From: Clostridia bacterium
Lineage (GTDB): Bacteria; Bacillota; Clostridia; Christensenellales; Borkfalkiaceae
Length of the DNA: 64,000 bases
Assembly: GCA_017465145.1 (NCBI GenBank)
Contig: JAFTWU010000007.1
Coordinates: 44,355 to 108,354, forward strand
Direction of reading: 5' to 3'
The first letter of the stretch is position 1. Each line of letters starts with the position of its first letter. The translations under genes were made by a program, and so were the position numbers. A model generated the notes under the pieces. That model was not told where the DNA came from. It saw only the letters and a program-made list of their open reading frames with translations, and ran no database searches. This document shows, one piece after another, positions 33,912-41,638 of the stretch.

Positions 33912-35594
33912 TTATTCAGCCTTAGCAGCCTTTTTAGCGTCTAATTTTTTAACGATAATTTTCGTTACGATTAAACTACCAATCATAATTGCGATTGCTA
34001 TGGGAAGAGCGATATACCAAACGGGAACAAAACCAGCAATAATATAGCAAACGAAAGAAATTGCAGCAACGTAAATAGAGTAAGGAATTTGCGTTGAAAC
34101 GTGGTTGATGTGTTCACATTCAGCACCCGCACTACTCATAATGGTCGTGTCGGAAATGGGTGAACAGTGGTCGCCACAAACGGCACCTGCAAGACACGCT
34201 GAAATACCAACTACCATCATTGCAGGGTTGCTTGGGAACATTTCTTGAACTAGCGGAATTAATATACCAAAAGTACCCCAAGAAGTGCCCGTTGCAAAAG
34301 CGATTACGCAAGCAACTAAGAATATGATTGCAGGCAACAATTTAGCAAGCGTTTCGGGGAAGTTTGCCATCATCGTTTCAACAAAGCCAGCAGCGTTCAA
34401 ATCGCCGTTAGTAATGTTTTTAAGCGCCGTTGCAAAGGTAAGAATAAATATTGCGGGCACCATTGCGATAAAGCCTTTGGGAAGAGCTTTCATAGAATCG
34501 GCAAAGGAAACTACTCTGCGAATAGCAAAGTATACGATAGTAAATAATAGAGCAACTAAGCCACCCCAGGGGAGACCAACGAAAGCGTTAGTGTTACCAA
34601 ACGCGCCGATAAAGTCGCCTTTATAATCTATCCAAGTACCGCCGTCAGCAATAACAGCAGCTTCGTTATAATATCTGTTTTCGCCAAAGAAACCGCCAAC
34701 GTAAACTAATGCGATAATGCACATTACGATAAGAACTACGATAGGAAGAATAAGGTCGATAACTCTGCCCCTAGAAGATTCTTCTTCAACTTCTGCGCTA
34801 ATTACTTGCTTGCCGCTGAAAAGGTCGCCGTTAAGTGCGTTAAGTTCGTGTTTTTTCATTGGGCCAAAGTCTAATTTCATAACGATTAAGCCGATAACGA
34901 ACACTAAAGTTAAAAGAGAATAGAAGTTAAAGGGGATAGCGGCAACGAAAAGTTGTAAGCCTTCTTGTGGGTTAGCAGCGTATTGATTAACTGCAGCCGC
35001 CCAAGAAGAAATGGGTGCTATCATACAAATGGGGGCGGCGGTAGCGTCGATAAGATAAGCAAGTTTAGAACGTGAAATCTTGTGCTTATCGGTAACGGGA
35101 CGCATAACTGAGCCAACGGTTAAACAGTTAAAATAGTCGTCGATAAAAATCAAAATGCCTAAAACGAAGGTGCAAATCATTGCGCCTGCTTTAGTTTTAA
35201 CGTGTTTTTGTGCCCATTCGCCAAACGCCTTAGAACCACCCGCACGGTTGATAAGCGCAACCAAAATGCCAAGTTCAATAAGGAACACGAAAATACCCGC
35301 GCTATCTGAAACGGCAATAGAAAGCCCCGTGTCGATAACCGTGTTAATGGTTTCGGCAGGTCTCCATTTTGCAGCCAAGATTGCGCCTGATAAAATACCG
35401 AAGAAAAGGGAACTGAAAACTTCTTTGGTAATTAACGCTAGGCTAATTGCGATAAGCGGTGGCAATAACGCCCAAGCGGTGCCTGTAACTTCGCTAGTAG
35501 TGGTTGCAACTATTAAAAGCGCAATTATTACAAGCGACGCTACGATAAGAGTAATACTCTTTTTGTTGAAAAACGATTTCTTTGTTTCTAACAT
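33912..35594 (-). CDS. NhaC-family Na+/H+ antiporter-type transporter under lysine riboswitch control
   Basis: A 560-residue membrane transporter of the NhaC superfamily with ten or more helices. Recognisable are the early helices (TTSEVTGTAWALLPPLIAISLALITKEVFSSLFFGI), FIDDYFNCLTVGSVMRP, ATGTSWGTFGILIPL and CGDHCSPISDTTIMSS. The start ATG at 35594 is preferred; the longer open frame begins inside the riboswitch and cannot be translated as such. A lysine riboswitch precedes it, so lysine or a lysine-exchanged cation is the likely substrate, as proposed for other riboswitch-linked NhaC proteins. The gene is monocistronic. Confidence 0.88.
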   Translation of the reverse strand: MLETKKSFFNKKSITLIVASLVIIALLIVATTTSEVTGTAWALLPPLIAISLALITKEVFSSLFFGILSGAILAAKWRPAETINTVIDTGLSIAVSDSAGIFVFLIELGILVALINRAGGSKAFGEWAQKHVKTKAGAMICTFVLGILIFIDDYFNCLTVGSVMRPVTDKHKISRSKLAYLIDATAAPICMIAPISSWAAAVNQYAANPQEGLQLFVAAIPFNFYSLLTLVFVIGLIVMKLDFGPMKKHELNALNGDLFSGKQVISAEVEEESSRGRVIDLILPIVVLIVMCIIALVYVGGFFGENRYYNEAAVIADGGTWIDYKGDFIGAFGNTNAFVGLPWGGLVALLFTIVYFAIRRVVSFADSMKALPKGFIAMVPAIFILTFATALKNITNGDLNAAGFVETMMANFPETLAKLLPAIIFLVACVIAFATGTSWGTFGILIPLVQEMFPSNPAMMVVGISACLAGAVCGDHCSPISDTTIMSSAGAECEHINHVSTQIPYSIYVAAISFVCYIIAGFVPVWYIALPIAIAIMIGSLIVTKIIVKKLDAKKAAKAE

Positions 35595-35629
35595 TTTACT
35601 CTTTTTCACTCCTTTGTAAAAATATAGAT

Positions 35630-35664
35630 AAAAAATAAAAACCACGGGGCAAAATCCGTGGTTT
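35630..35664 (-). terminator. Riboswitch-controlled terminator
   Basis: On the minus strand ACCACGG / CCGTGGT forms a stem with a short loop, followed by TTTTATTTTT. It lies between the lysine aptamer and the transporter start codon, as expected for a transcription-attenuation platform. Confidence 0.88.
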
Positions 35665-35694
35665 AACTCACAAATTATAATAGCCCAACATATC

Positions 35695-35843
35695 GACTGA
35701 TATGACAGTTGCAAAGGTCTTTCCTTTGCACCCAGCATATAAACCGTGGGGGCGATTTATAAACTTCGGCAACCTTTCCTTTACCACGCCGGCTTTAACC
35801 CCTGCCGTGCGCTTATCTTAAAGGTTGCGCCTCTATTTTTAAC
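35695..35843 (-). promoter_or_regulatory. Lysine riboswitch (L box)
   Basis: The minus strand carries the L-box landmarks in order: AGAGGCGCAA, GGAAAGGTTGCCGAAG, TGCTGGG, a hairpin TGCAAAGG...CCTTTGCA, then ACTGTC. With the terminator that follows, this is a transcription-off lysine switch. It begins at the predicted transcription start. Identification rests on recognition of the aptamer core; a covariance-model search would confirm it. Confidence 0.85.
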
Positions 35844-35849
35844 GTATCT

Positions 35850-35878
35850 AATATATAATGTTTTTTAATAGTTGTCAA
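35850..35878 (-). promoter_or_regulatory. Promoter of the lysine-riboswitch transporter
   Basis: On the minus strand TTGACA, 17 bases, TATATT. It is back-to-back with the queT promoter about 60 bases away. Confidence 0.75.
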
Positions 35879-35937
35879 TAGACTGCAAAGAATTTTGTAA
35901 AAAAAGCACTAAAATTAACCATTTAATCTTAAAATAG

Positions 35938-35967
35938 TTGCAAAAAGCGTTAAATTAGGGTTATAAT
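35938..35967 (+). promoter_or_regulatory. queT promoter
   Basis: TTGCAA (35938-35943), 18 bases, TATAAT (35962-35967). Predicted transcription starts next to the first base of the preQ1 aptamer. Confidence 0.65.
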
Positions 35968-35974
35968 ACACTTA

Positions 35975-36017
35975 AGAAGGTTTTCGGTCAACACTTCTAT
36001 AAAACAACCGACAAAGG
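35975..36017 (+). promoter_or_regulatory. preQ1-I riboswitch
   Basis: The RNA begins AGAAGG, closes with CTTCT, continues ATAAAA, and ends CAACCGACAAAGG. This is the small class I preQ1 fold: one stem, an A-rich tail, and a pseudoknot in which ACCGA (36007-36011) pairs with TCGGT (35984-35988). It precedes queT, a transporter for queuosine precursors, the expected target. The aptamer is followed by a terminator that overlaps a competing antiterminator. Confidence 0.88.
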
Positions 36018-36026
36018 AAAATTTTT

Positions 36027-36060
36027 AAGCCCTTTTCGGTATAACGGAAAGGGCTTTTAT
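36027..36060 (+). terminator. preQ1-controlled terminator
   Basis: AAGCCCTTTTC / GGAAAGGGCTT with loop GGTATAAC and a T-rich end, just before queT. Bases 36031-36040 can instead pair with aptamer bases 36007-36017 (10 pairs, one bulge), an antiterminator that ligand binding would prevent. Confidence 0.85.
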
Positions 36061-36071
36061 TTTAGGTTTTT

Positions 36072-36572
36072 ATGAAAAAGAGAGTAACTTTATTTTTGGC
36101 GCGCACGGCGTTAATCACCGCACTTTACGTTGCGCTATCACTACTTGTAATGCCACTATCTTTTGGGTTTATACAAGTTAGAATAAGCGAAGGGTTAACC
36201 TTGCTTGCCTTAATTATGCCAGAGTGCATACCCGGGCTATACTTAGGGTGTATAATTTCTAATTTGGTCGGCGGATGCGCCCCTTTAGATATAATTTTTG
36301 GCAGTTTAATAACGCTTATTGCCGCAATTTTAACCTTTATCTCTGGCAAGTTAATTAAAAAAACGTGGCTTAAAATTTTAGTGGGCGGAATTTTCCCCGT
36401 TCTCTTTAACGCGCTATTTTTACCGCTTATTTGGTATTATTGCTACGGACAAATGGAATTTATCTATATCGTGCAAGCGGGCATAATCTTTTTAGGTCAA
36501 GCCCTTGCCGTTTACCTTGTGGGAACGCCACTATTTTTAGTTATAAAAAAGCATAATCGTTTATTAACGTAA
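36072..36572 (+). CDS. queT: QueT family queuosine-precursor transporter
   Basis: QueT is the membrane substrate-binding (S) component of an ECF-type transporter for queuosine precursors. The 166-residue protein has about five or six helices. Motifs include TALITALYVALSLLVMPLSFGFIQVRISEGLTLLALIMPECIPGL with its conserved RISE, and GCIISNLVGGCAPLDIIFGSL. It is controlled by a preQ1-I riboswitch directly upstream, which independently supports the substrate. The ECF energising subunits must be encoded elsewhere. The ribosome-binding site is weak (AGG). Confidence 0.92.
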   Translation: MKKRVTLFLARTALITALYVALSLLVMPLSFGFIQVRISEGLTLLALIMPECIPGLYLGCIISNLVGGCAPLDIIFGSLITLIAAILTFISGKLIKKTWLKILVGGIFPVLFNALFLPLIWYYCYGQMEFIYIVQAGIIFLGQALAVYLVGTPLFLVIKKHNRLLT

Positions 36573-36617
36573 AACTTAAAAACGATAGATGCTCCGATAA
36601 AAGAAAAAATGCAAATA

Positions 36618-36657
36618 AAAATAAAAAACAGCCGCCAAGATAGGTGACTGCTTTTTA
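36618..36657 (-). terminator. Intrinsic terminator of the DUF378 gene
   Basis: On the minus strand AAAAAGCAGTCACC pairs imperfectly with GGCGGCTGTTTTTT and is followed by more T. It may also end queT transcripts. Confidence 0.7.
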
Positions 36658-36672
36658 TTTTTAAGGGTAGTA

Positions 36673-36885
36673 TTAACCCAACCTTTTGAAAGGACGGTAC
36701 ATAGCCCAGTAAAAAATCATCCAAAGACCTGCAATACCTACAAGTGAATAGATGATTCTTGAAACGACTGCAGCGTTTGAACCGAAAATAAACGCAACAA
36801 GGTTAAAGTTGAATAAACCAACTAAAAGCCAAACGATTGCGCCTACTATAACTAGAAAAAACGCTATAATACTTGTAATCTTCAT
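36673..36885 (-). CDS. DUF378 small membrane protein (YuzA-like)
   Basis: A 70-residue membrane protein with two helices separated by a short loop: IIAFFLVIVGAIVWLLVGLF, then SRIIYSLVGIAGLWMIFYW. The NFNLVAFIFG linker and GLAG-like second helix match DUF378. The function is unknown. AAGGGGGG precedes the ATG. It is monocistronic with an imperfect terminator. Confidence 0.88.
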   Translation of the reverse strand: MKITSIIAFFLVIVGAIVWLLVGLFNFNLVAFIFGSNAAVVSRIIYSLVGIAGLWMIFYWAMYRPFKRLG

Positions 36886-36972
36886 ACTTTCCCCCCTTTA
36901 CTACAAGGGTGGGCAAATAAAGTAATTTTATACCTTATTATTGAAGAAAGCCCTTGAATATGGCAGGCAAAT

Positions 36973-37001
36973 GAAAAAACGCGCTATATAAACGCGTTTT
37001 C
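36973..37001 (-). terminator. Terminator overlapping the end of the 86-residue gene
   Basis: On the minus strand AAAACGCG / CGCGTTTT followed by TT and A/T. The stem uses the last codons of the gene and its loop contains the TAG stop. Confidence 0.8.
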
Positions 37002-37244
37002 TAAAACTAATTTATCAAATGAAATAGGCTCTACAAAGTCTGCTTGAAAAAACTTTACCGAATTGTATTTTGCATAGTTAAAAAGGTGTGTTTTAATCAA
37101 AACGGGGGTGGGAACGTCTAACTGTTCACAAATTTCGCGCAAATAGTCGAAAAACATAGAATAGTCCGTCGTTCCTTCGCGCTCATACACCGTTTGCTTT
37201 AATATTTTATCTTTTTTTACAACTTTCGCCCAAATACGTATCAT
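36984..37244 (-). CDS. Conserved small hypothetical protein
   Basis: I do not recognise a named family. The 86-residue protein starts MIRIWAKVVKKDKILKQTVYE, continues with DYLREICEQLDVPTPVLIKTHLFNYAKYNSVKFFQADFVEPI and has no membrane helix or signal. A similar arrangement of a short beta start and PTPVLL...H..N...F....F exists, to my memory, in small clostridial hypothetical proteins. GGAG precedes the ATG, and its terminator overlaps the stop codon. Basic and acidic residues are balanced, suggesting a compact cytoplasmic protein. Confidence 0.75.
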   Translation of the reverse strand: MIRIWAKVVKKDKILKQTVYEREGTTDYSMFFDYLREICEQLDVPTPVLIKTHLFNYAKYNSVKFFQADFVEPISFDKLVLENAFI

Positions 37245-37300
37245 AATTAACTCCTATTTATAAATATTGTATCACAAAGACAAAAGGCAGGCAAGGAGTA

Positions 37301-37329
37301 TTGACAAAACTTACAAAAAATAGTAAAAT
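37301..37329 (+). promoter_or_regulatory. Promoter of the Lrp-aminotransferase operon
   Basis: TTGACA (37301-37306), 17 bases, TAAAAT (37324-37329). Confidence 0.75.
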
Positions 37330-37371
37330 GTCTTTACTATATAATGGGGTAGTGTGAGAAGTGCGCCCCTG

Positions 37372-37384
37372 GTCTAAATTAGAC
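37372..37384. promoter_or_regulatory. Palindrome, possible Lrp operator
   Basis: GTCTAAATTAGAC is a palindrome with six-base arms around a central A. It lies between the promoter and the regulator start codon, a position suited to autoregulation. Binding is inferred. Confidence 0.4.
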
Positions 37385-37403
37385 AAACCCCAAAGGTGTT
37401 AAT

Positions 37404-37892
37404 ATGAAAGAATTAAATAAAAAAGTTTTATCGTTATTAGAAGAAAACGCAAGATATACAAACAAACAAATTGCAGATATGCTTGGCGTAGAAGAAAAAG
37501 AAGTTGTAAGAGTCGTTAAAGAACTTGAAGAAGACAGAGTTATAGTTAAATATTCTGCCCTTGTTGACGCTGAAGCGTTAGAAGAGAGAGCCGTTCAAGC
37601 GCTTATAGAAGTTAAGGTGTCTCCGCAAAAATTGAAGGGTTTTGATAGTTGCGCGGAAGAAATTTCTACTTTCCCCGAAGTAACAAGTCTTTATCTTATG
37701 AGCGGTGGCTTTGACCTTGCAGTATTCGTAACGGGTAAAGATATAACTTCAGTTGCTAAATTCGTTAGCGAAAAATTAAGCACCATAGATGGTATTATCG
37801 GCGTGCAAACCCACTTTATTCTTAAAAAATATAAAATAGAAGGAACGTCCGTTTGCCATACGGATAACGATAGACAAATAATTCAGGCTTAG
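37404..37892 (+). CDS. Lrp/AsnC family transcriptional regulator
   Basis: A 162-residue regulator: N-terminal helix-turn-helix (about 1-50, ENARYTNKQIADMLGVEEKEVVRVVKELE) and a C-terminal RAM ligand-binding domain (about 60-145, QALIEVKVSP...FPEVTSLYLMSGGFDLAVFVTGKD). Lrp/AsnC proteins sense amino acids. AAAGG precedes the ATG. The following aminotransferase starts one base after its stop codon, so the pair is an operon and the regulator probably controls it. A candidate operator lies upstream. Confidence 0.9.
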   Translation: MKELNKKVLSLLEENARYTNKQIADMLGVEEKEVVRVVKELEEDRVIVKYSALVDAEALEERAVQALIEVKVSPQKLKGFDSCAEEISTFPEVTSLYLMSGGFDLAVFVTGKDITSVAKFVSEKLSTIDGIIGVQTHFILKKYKIEGTSVCHTDNDRQIIQA

Positions 37893-37893
37893 A

Positions 37894-39069
37894 ATGAGAG
37901 ATTTTTTAAACAGCAGGGTAAAAGACCTTAAACCTTCAGGTATACGAAAGTTTTTTGACCTTGCTGCCGGCAGAAAGGACGTAATTTCCTTGGGTGTGGG
38001 TGAACCGGATTTCGTTACCCCTTGGGAAATTCGTTCCGCAGGTATAAACGCCCTAAAACAGGGCAAAACGCAATACACTTCAAATCAAGGATTGTTAGAA
38101 ATTCGCGAAGAGATTGAAAAATACTTAAAAGAAAGATTTTCAATACGCTTTAATGCTTCGGAAATGGTTATAACGCTAGGGGCTAGCGAAGCGATTGACG
38201 TAACGCTACGCGCCGTTGTGGACGTTGGCGATGAAATTTTAGTGCCAGACCCAAGTTACGTTTCATATAAACCTTGTATAGAACTTGCCGGTGGCAAAGC
38301 CGTTGCCGTCCGTTGTGATGGGGAAAACGGTTTTAAACTTACCCCCGAAGAGCTTAAAAAAGTAATTACACCTAAAACTAAAGCGTTAATTTTTCCATAC
38401 CCCAATAACCCAACGGGCGGGATAATGGAAAAAGAATATATAGAAGCAATTATTCCCGTTATTTTAGAACACGATTTATTGGTTATTTCCGATGAAATCT
38501 ACGCGGAACTAACTTATGGAGATAGGCATTGTTCAATTTGTGCTTTCCCTCAGTTAGAGGGACGTTGCGTGTTGATAAGTGGGTTTTCAAAGGCGTTTGC
38601 AATGACGGGGTGGCGCATAGGTTTCGTTTGTGCACCACAACCGATTTTTAGCGCTATTTTGAAAATTCATCAATACACTTCTATATGTGCGCCAAGTTTT
38701 TCGCAATACGCGGCTTTGGCTGGGCTGAGAAACGGCAGAGAAGACTGTTATTCAACGGTAGAGCAAATGCGCGACGAATACGACAGAAGGCGCAAATTCA
38801 TGCATAAAACCTTTACTGAAATGGGGCTAGATTGTTTTGAACCAAAGGGTTCGTTCTATCTGTTTCCCTCAGTAGAAAAAACAGGGTTAACGGGTGATGA
38901 ATTTGCAGTTAAACTTTTAGAAGAAAAGAAGGTCGCAGTCGTTCCGGGTAGTGCGTTTGGCGATTTTGGATTAAATTATATAAGATGTTCATACGCATAC
39001 TCTATGCAAAATTTAATTAAGGCAACCGCCCAAATTGCAGAGTTCGTTGAAGAATTAATAAAAAGATAG
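37894..39069 (+). CDS. Class I/II pyridoxal-phosphate aminotransferase
   Basis: A 391-residue fold-type I aminotransferase. The PLP lysine is in SGFSKAFAMTGWRIGF (about 231-246), with the PYPNNPTGG motif (about 168-176) and SDEIYAEL. Overall it resembles PatA/aspartate or aromatic aminotransferases of Bacillota. The exact amino donor cannot be read. Coupling with an Lrp/AsnC regulator suggests amino-acid-responsive expression. Length is normal. Confidence 0.92.
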   Translation: MRDFLNSRVKDLKPSGIRKFFDLAAGRKDVISLGVGEPDFVTPWEIRSAGINALKQGKTQYTSNQGLLEIREEIEKYLKERFSIRFNASEMVITLGASEAIDVTLRAVVDVGDEILVPDPSYVSYKPCIELAGGKAVAVRCDGENGFKLTPEELKKVITPKTKALIFPYPNNPTGGIMEKEYIEAIIPVILEHDLLVISDEIYAELTYGDRHCSICAFPQLEGRCVLISGFSKAFAMTGWRIGFVCAPQPIFSAILKIHQYTSICAPSFSQYAALAGLRNGREDCYSTVEQMRDEYDRRRKFMHKTFTEMGLDCFEPKGSFYLFPSVEKTGLTGDEFAVKLLEEKKVAVVPGSAFGDFGLNYIRCSYAYSMQNLIKATAQIAEFVEELIKR

Positions 39070-39128
39070 ACGTTTAATCGTTAAGATATGCGAAAGAGAA
39101 CTAAGAAATAAACACGATTAGGAGCATT

Positions 39129-40274
39129 ATGGAAAAGATTATAGTAGTAGGTGCTGGGCTTTCCGGCGCTACGATTGCAAGATTATTTGCCGAAAAGGGC
39201 GATAAGGTTACCGTCGTTGATAAAAGAGATACTATCGGCGGCAACGCTTACGATTACGTTGATAAAAACGGCATAACCGTTCAACCTTACGGTCCACATA
39301 TATTTCACACTAACGAAAAGGTGGTTTTTGATTTTTTGTCAAAGTATACCGAATGGGAAAAATACGAACACCGCGTTTTAGCAAACATTGGCGGTAAACA
39401 CGTGCCCGTTCCCTTTAACTTAACTTCTCTTTTTGAACTTTACCCCAAGGAAAAGGCAGAAGAGATTAAAGAAATTTTAGTTAAAGAAGTTGGGCTTGAC
39501 AAAAAAGTGCCCATTTTAACCTTAAAACAACACGAAAACCCAGAAGTTAGAAAGTTTGCGGGTTTCGTTTATAAAAACATATTCTATACATACACCCTAA
39601 AACAATGGGGCTTTAAGCCTGAAGAACTTGGCGAAGCGGTTATGAATCGCGTTCCCGTTTACGTTTCTTACGAAGATAGATATTTTACCGATGAATATCA
39701 ATATATGCCAAAAGACGGCTTTACTGAAATGATAGCAAATATTTTGCGCCACCCCAACATCACGGTAAAACTTGGCACGGATATGAAAAAAGATATCGCG
39801 CTAGACGACGGTAAAATTTATCTTTACGGTAAAGAATTTGAAGGTAAACTTATCTATACGGGCTGTGTAGACGAATTGTTTAACTATAAATACGGCGTGT
39901 TGCCTTATAGAAGTTTAAAGTTTAAGTTTAAGACTAAAAAGTGCGCGTCTTATCAAGATGCTGCGGTTGTTAACTATACTACTAGCGCAAAGTTTACAAG
40001 AATTTCAGAATTTACTAAATTTACATGTAAACCGCAAGAAAAAACGGTTATCGTTAAGGAATTTTCCAAGGCGTTCAAAAAGGGGCGCGATATTCCTTAC
40101 TACCCGATTCCCTTGCAAAAAAATCAACTTCACTATGAAAAATATCGTGAAGAAGCAAACGCTTATAAAGACCTTTACTTGCTTGGCAGACTAGCAAATT
40201 ATAAATACATAAATATGGATATAGCCGTTCTTAACGCTATGAAACTCTTTGACGAAATCGTAAGCGAAGGTTAA
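39129..40274 (+). CDS. glf: UDP-galactopyranose mutase
   Basis: Glf converts UDP-galactopyranose to UDP-galactofuranose, a precursor of galactofuranose-containing cell-surface glycans. The 381-residue FAD enzyme has the Rossmann motif GAGLSGATIARLFAEKG (8-24), the VQPYGPHIFHTN block (about 56-67), FTYTLKQWG-type substrate region and the late RLANYKYINMD FAD/substrate motif. It lies with glycosyltransferases downstream, consistent with envelope polysaccharide or glycolipid synthesis. Length is normal. Confidence 0.95.
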   Translation: MEKIIVVGAGLSGATIARLFAEKGDKVTVVDKRDTIGGNAYDYVDKNGITVQPYGPHIFHTNEKVVFDFLSKYTEWEKYEHRVLANIGGKHVPVPFNLTSLFELYPKEKAEEIKEILVKEVGLDKKVPILTLKQHENPEVRKFAGFVYKNIFYTYTLKQWGFKPEELGEAVMNRVPVYVSYEDRYFTDEYQYMPKDGFTEMIANILRHPNITVKLGTDMKKDIALDDGKIYLYGKEFEGKLIYTGCVDELFNYKYGVLPYRSLKFKFKTKKCASYQDAAVVNYTTSAKFTRISEFTKFTCKPQEKTVIVKEFSKAFKKGRDIPYYPIPLQKNQLHYEKYREEANAYKDLYLLGRLANYKYINMDIAVLNAMKLFDEIVSEG

Positions 40275-40356
40275 AAAAGAAAGGCGATATTAACGGGCAA
40301 ACGGCGTTTTAGTGCCGACAAAGTCGATTAAAAACGATATGCCCAAAAGGAATTAA

Positions 40357-41544
40357 ATGCAAAAATTAAAAATTTTACAACTTTTAGACACTTACTATCC
40401 GATAGTTGACGGGCCTTGTAACGTTGTAAGAAATTATAGCAAAAACCTTAACAAAGATTCGGTGTGTAAGCTCGCTGTTCCAAAGGCGGCAAAAAAGGAA
40501 AAATACGTTGACAAAGAAGATTTTGAAGTGTTGCGTTGCCGTTCCATTTCCGCACCGGAAAAATATCAACTAGGCTTGCCTGGTAGCGACAAAAAGTTCA
40601 ATAAAAAAATAAAACAAGAAAATTTTGATATTATACATACCCACTCTCCCTTTACGATGGGTAGATACGCTATAAAGCGTGCAAAAAAGCAAGGCGTTCC
40701 TTGCGTTGCAACCTTGCACACGCAATATGACCAAGACTTTATAAGGGTGCTAAAGGGTTCTAAACCGCTAGTTAACTTTATGATGCGCTATATTATGCAC
40801 ACCTATCACAAAGCGGATAGCGTTTGGACGGTCAACACCGCATCTTGCGAAATTTTAAGAAAATACGGCTATAAAGGGGACATAAAGGTTGTTAAAAACG
40901 GCACCGATATGGTTTACCCCGAAAATGCCACCGAACTTATAAACAAGGTAAACGACGCACACGGCTTGCATAATCAAAAGAACGTTTTAGTATACGTTGG
41001 CAGGCTTGCTATGTATAAAAACTTGCCACTTATGGCAAACGCCCTAAAAATATTAAAAGATAAAGGGCAAGATTTTAAAATGCTTATCGTTGGCGGCGGA
41101 TATGACGAAGACGCCTTTAAGAAAATGATTAGCGAACTTGGTTTAGACGATGAGGTAATTTTCGTTGGCACGGTTAAAGACCGCGCGTTACTTCAAGGCT
41201 ATTATTTAAGAAGCGACCTATTCTTGTTCCCGTCTTCTTTCGATACTTGTTCTTTAGTTCCTATTGAAGCGGCGGCACATAAACTTCCCACCCTATTGAT
41301 AGACGGCAGTTATACGGCAGAAGGTATAACGGACGGGGTTAACGGCTTTTTAGCAAAGGAAACCGCTGAAGATTACGCCGAAAAAATCGCAAGCATTTTA
41401 TCTGCTCCCGAAACGCTTAAGGCGGTTAGTGAAGAGTGCCATAAATCCGTTTATCGCACTTGGGAAATGGTTGCAAAAGAAGTTTACGAAAAGTATCAAG
41501 AAGTTATAAAAGAATATAACGAAAAGAGCAACGTCAAGTCTTAA
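40357..41544 (+). CDS. GT4 family glycosyltransferase, diacylglycerol glucosyltransferase-like
   Basis: A 395-residue GT-B enzyme of family 4. The N-terminal half starts KILQLLDTYYPIVDGPCNVV and includes FDIIHTHSPFTMG. The C-terminal nucleotide-binding half has VLVYVGRLAMYKNLPLMANAL and FPSSFDTCSLVPIEAAAHKLP (the EX7E region, first Glu replaced by Asp). It resembles enzymes that add glucose to diacylglycerol. It is 83 bases from glf and ahead of the flippase-like protein and GT28-like enzyme, forming a likely glycolipid group. Confidence 0.88.
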   Translation: MQKLKILQLLDTYYPIVDGPCNVVRNYSKNLNKDSVCKLAVPKAAKKEKYVDKEDFEVLRCRSISAPEKYQLGLPGSDKKFNKKIKQENFDIIHTHSPFTMGRYAIKRAKKQGVPCVATLHTQYDQDFIRVLKGSKPLVNFMMRYIMHTYHKADSVWTVNTASCEILRKYGYKGDIKVVKNGTDMVYPENATELINKVNDAHGLHNQKNVLVYVGRLAMYKNLPLMANALKILKDKGQDFKMLIVGGGYDEDAFKKMISELGLDDEVIFVGTVKDRALLQGYYLRSDLFLFPSSFDTCSLVPIEAAAHKLPTLLIDGSYTAEGITDGVNGFLAKETAEDYAEKIASILSAPETLKAVSEECHKSVYRTWEMVAKEVYEKYQEVIKEYNEKSNVKS

Positions 41545-41570
41545 TTAAGCATAAAACGACTAAAGATAAA

Positions 41571-41602
41571 AAAGCCCCGCTATAAGCGGGGTTTATTATT
41601 TT
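41571..41602 (+). terminator. Intrinsic terminator after the GT4 gene
   Basis: AAGCCCCGCT / AGCGGGGTTT with a TATA-type loop and T-rich end. Confidence 0.85.
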
Positions 41603-41638
41603 AAAAATCCAAATAAAAATTAAAAAATGAAGTTACAA

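Noticed and set aside
35595-35738. N-terminal extension of the NhaC-family gene
   Set aside because: It would be encoded in the riboswitch and its terminator; translation starts at 35594 instead.
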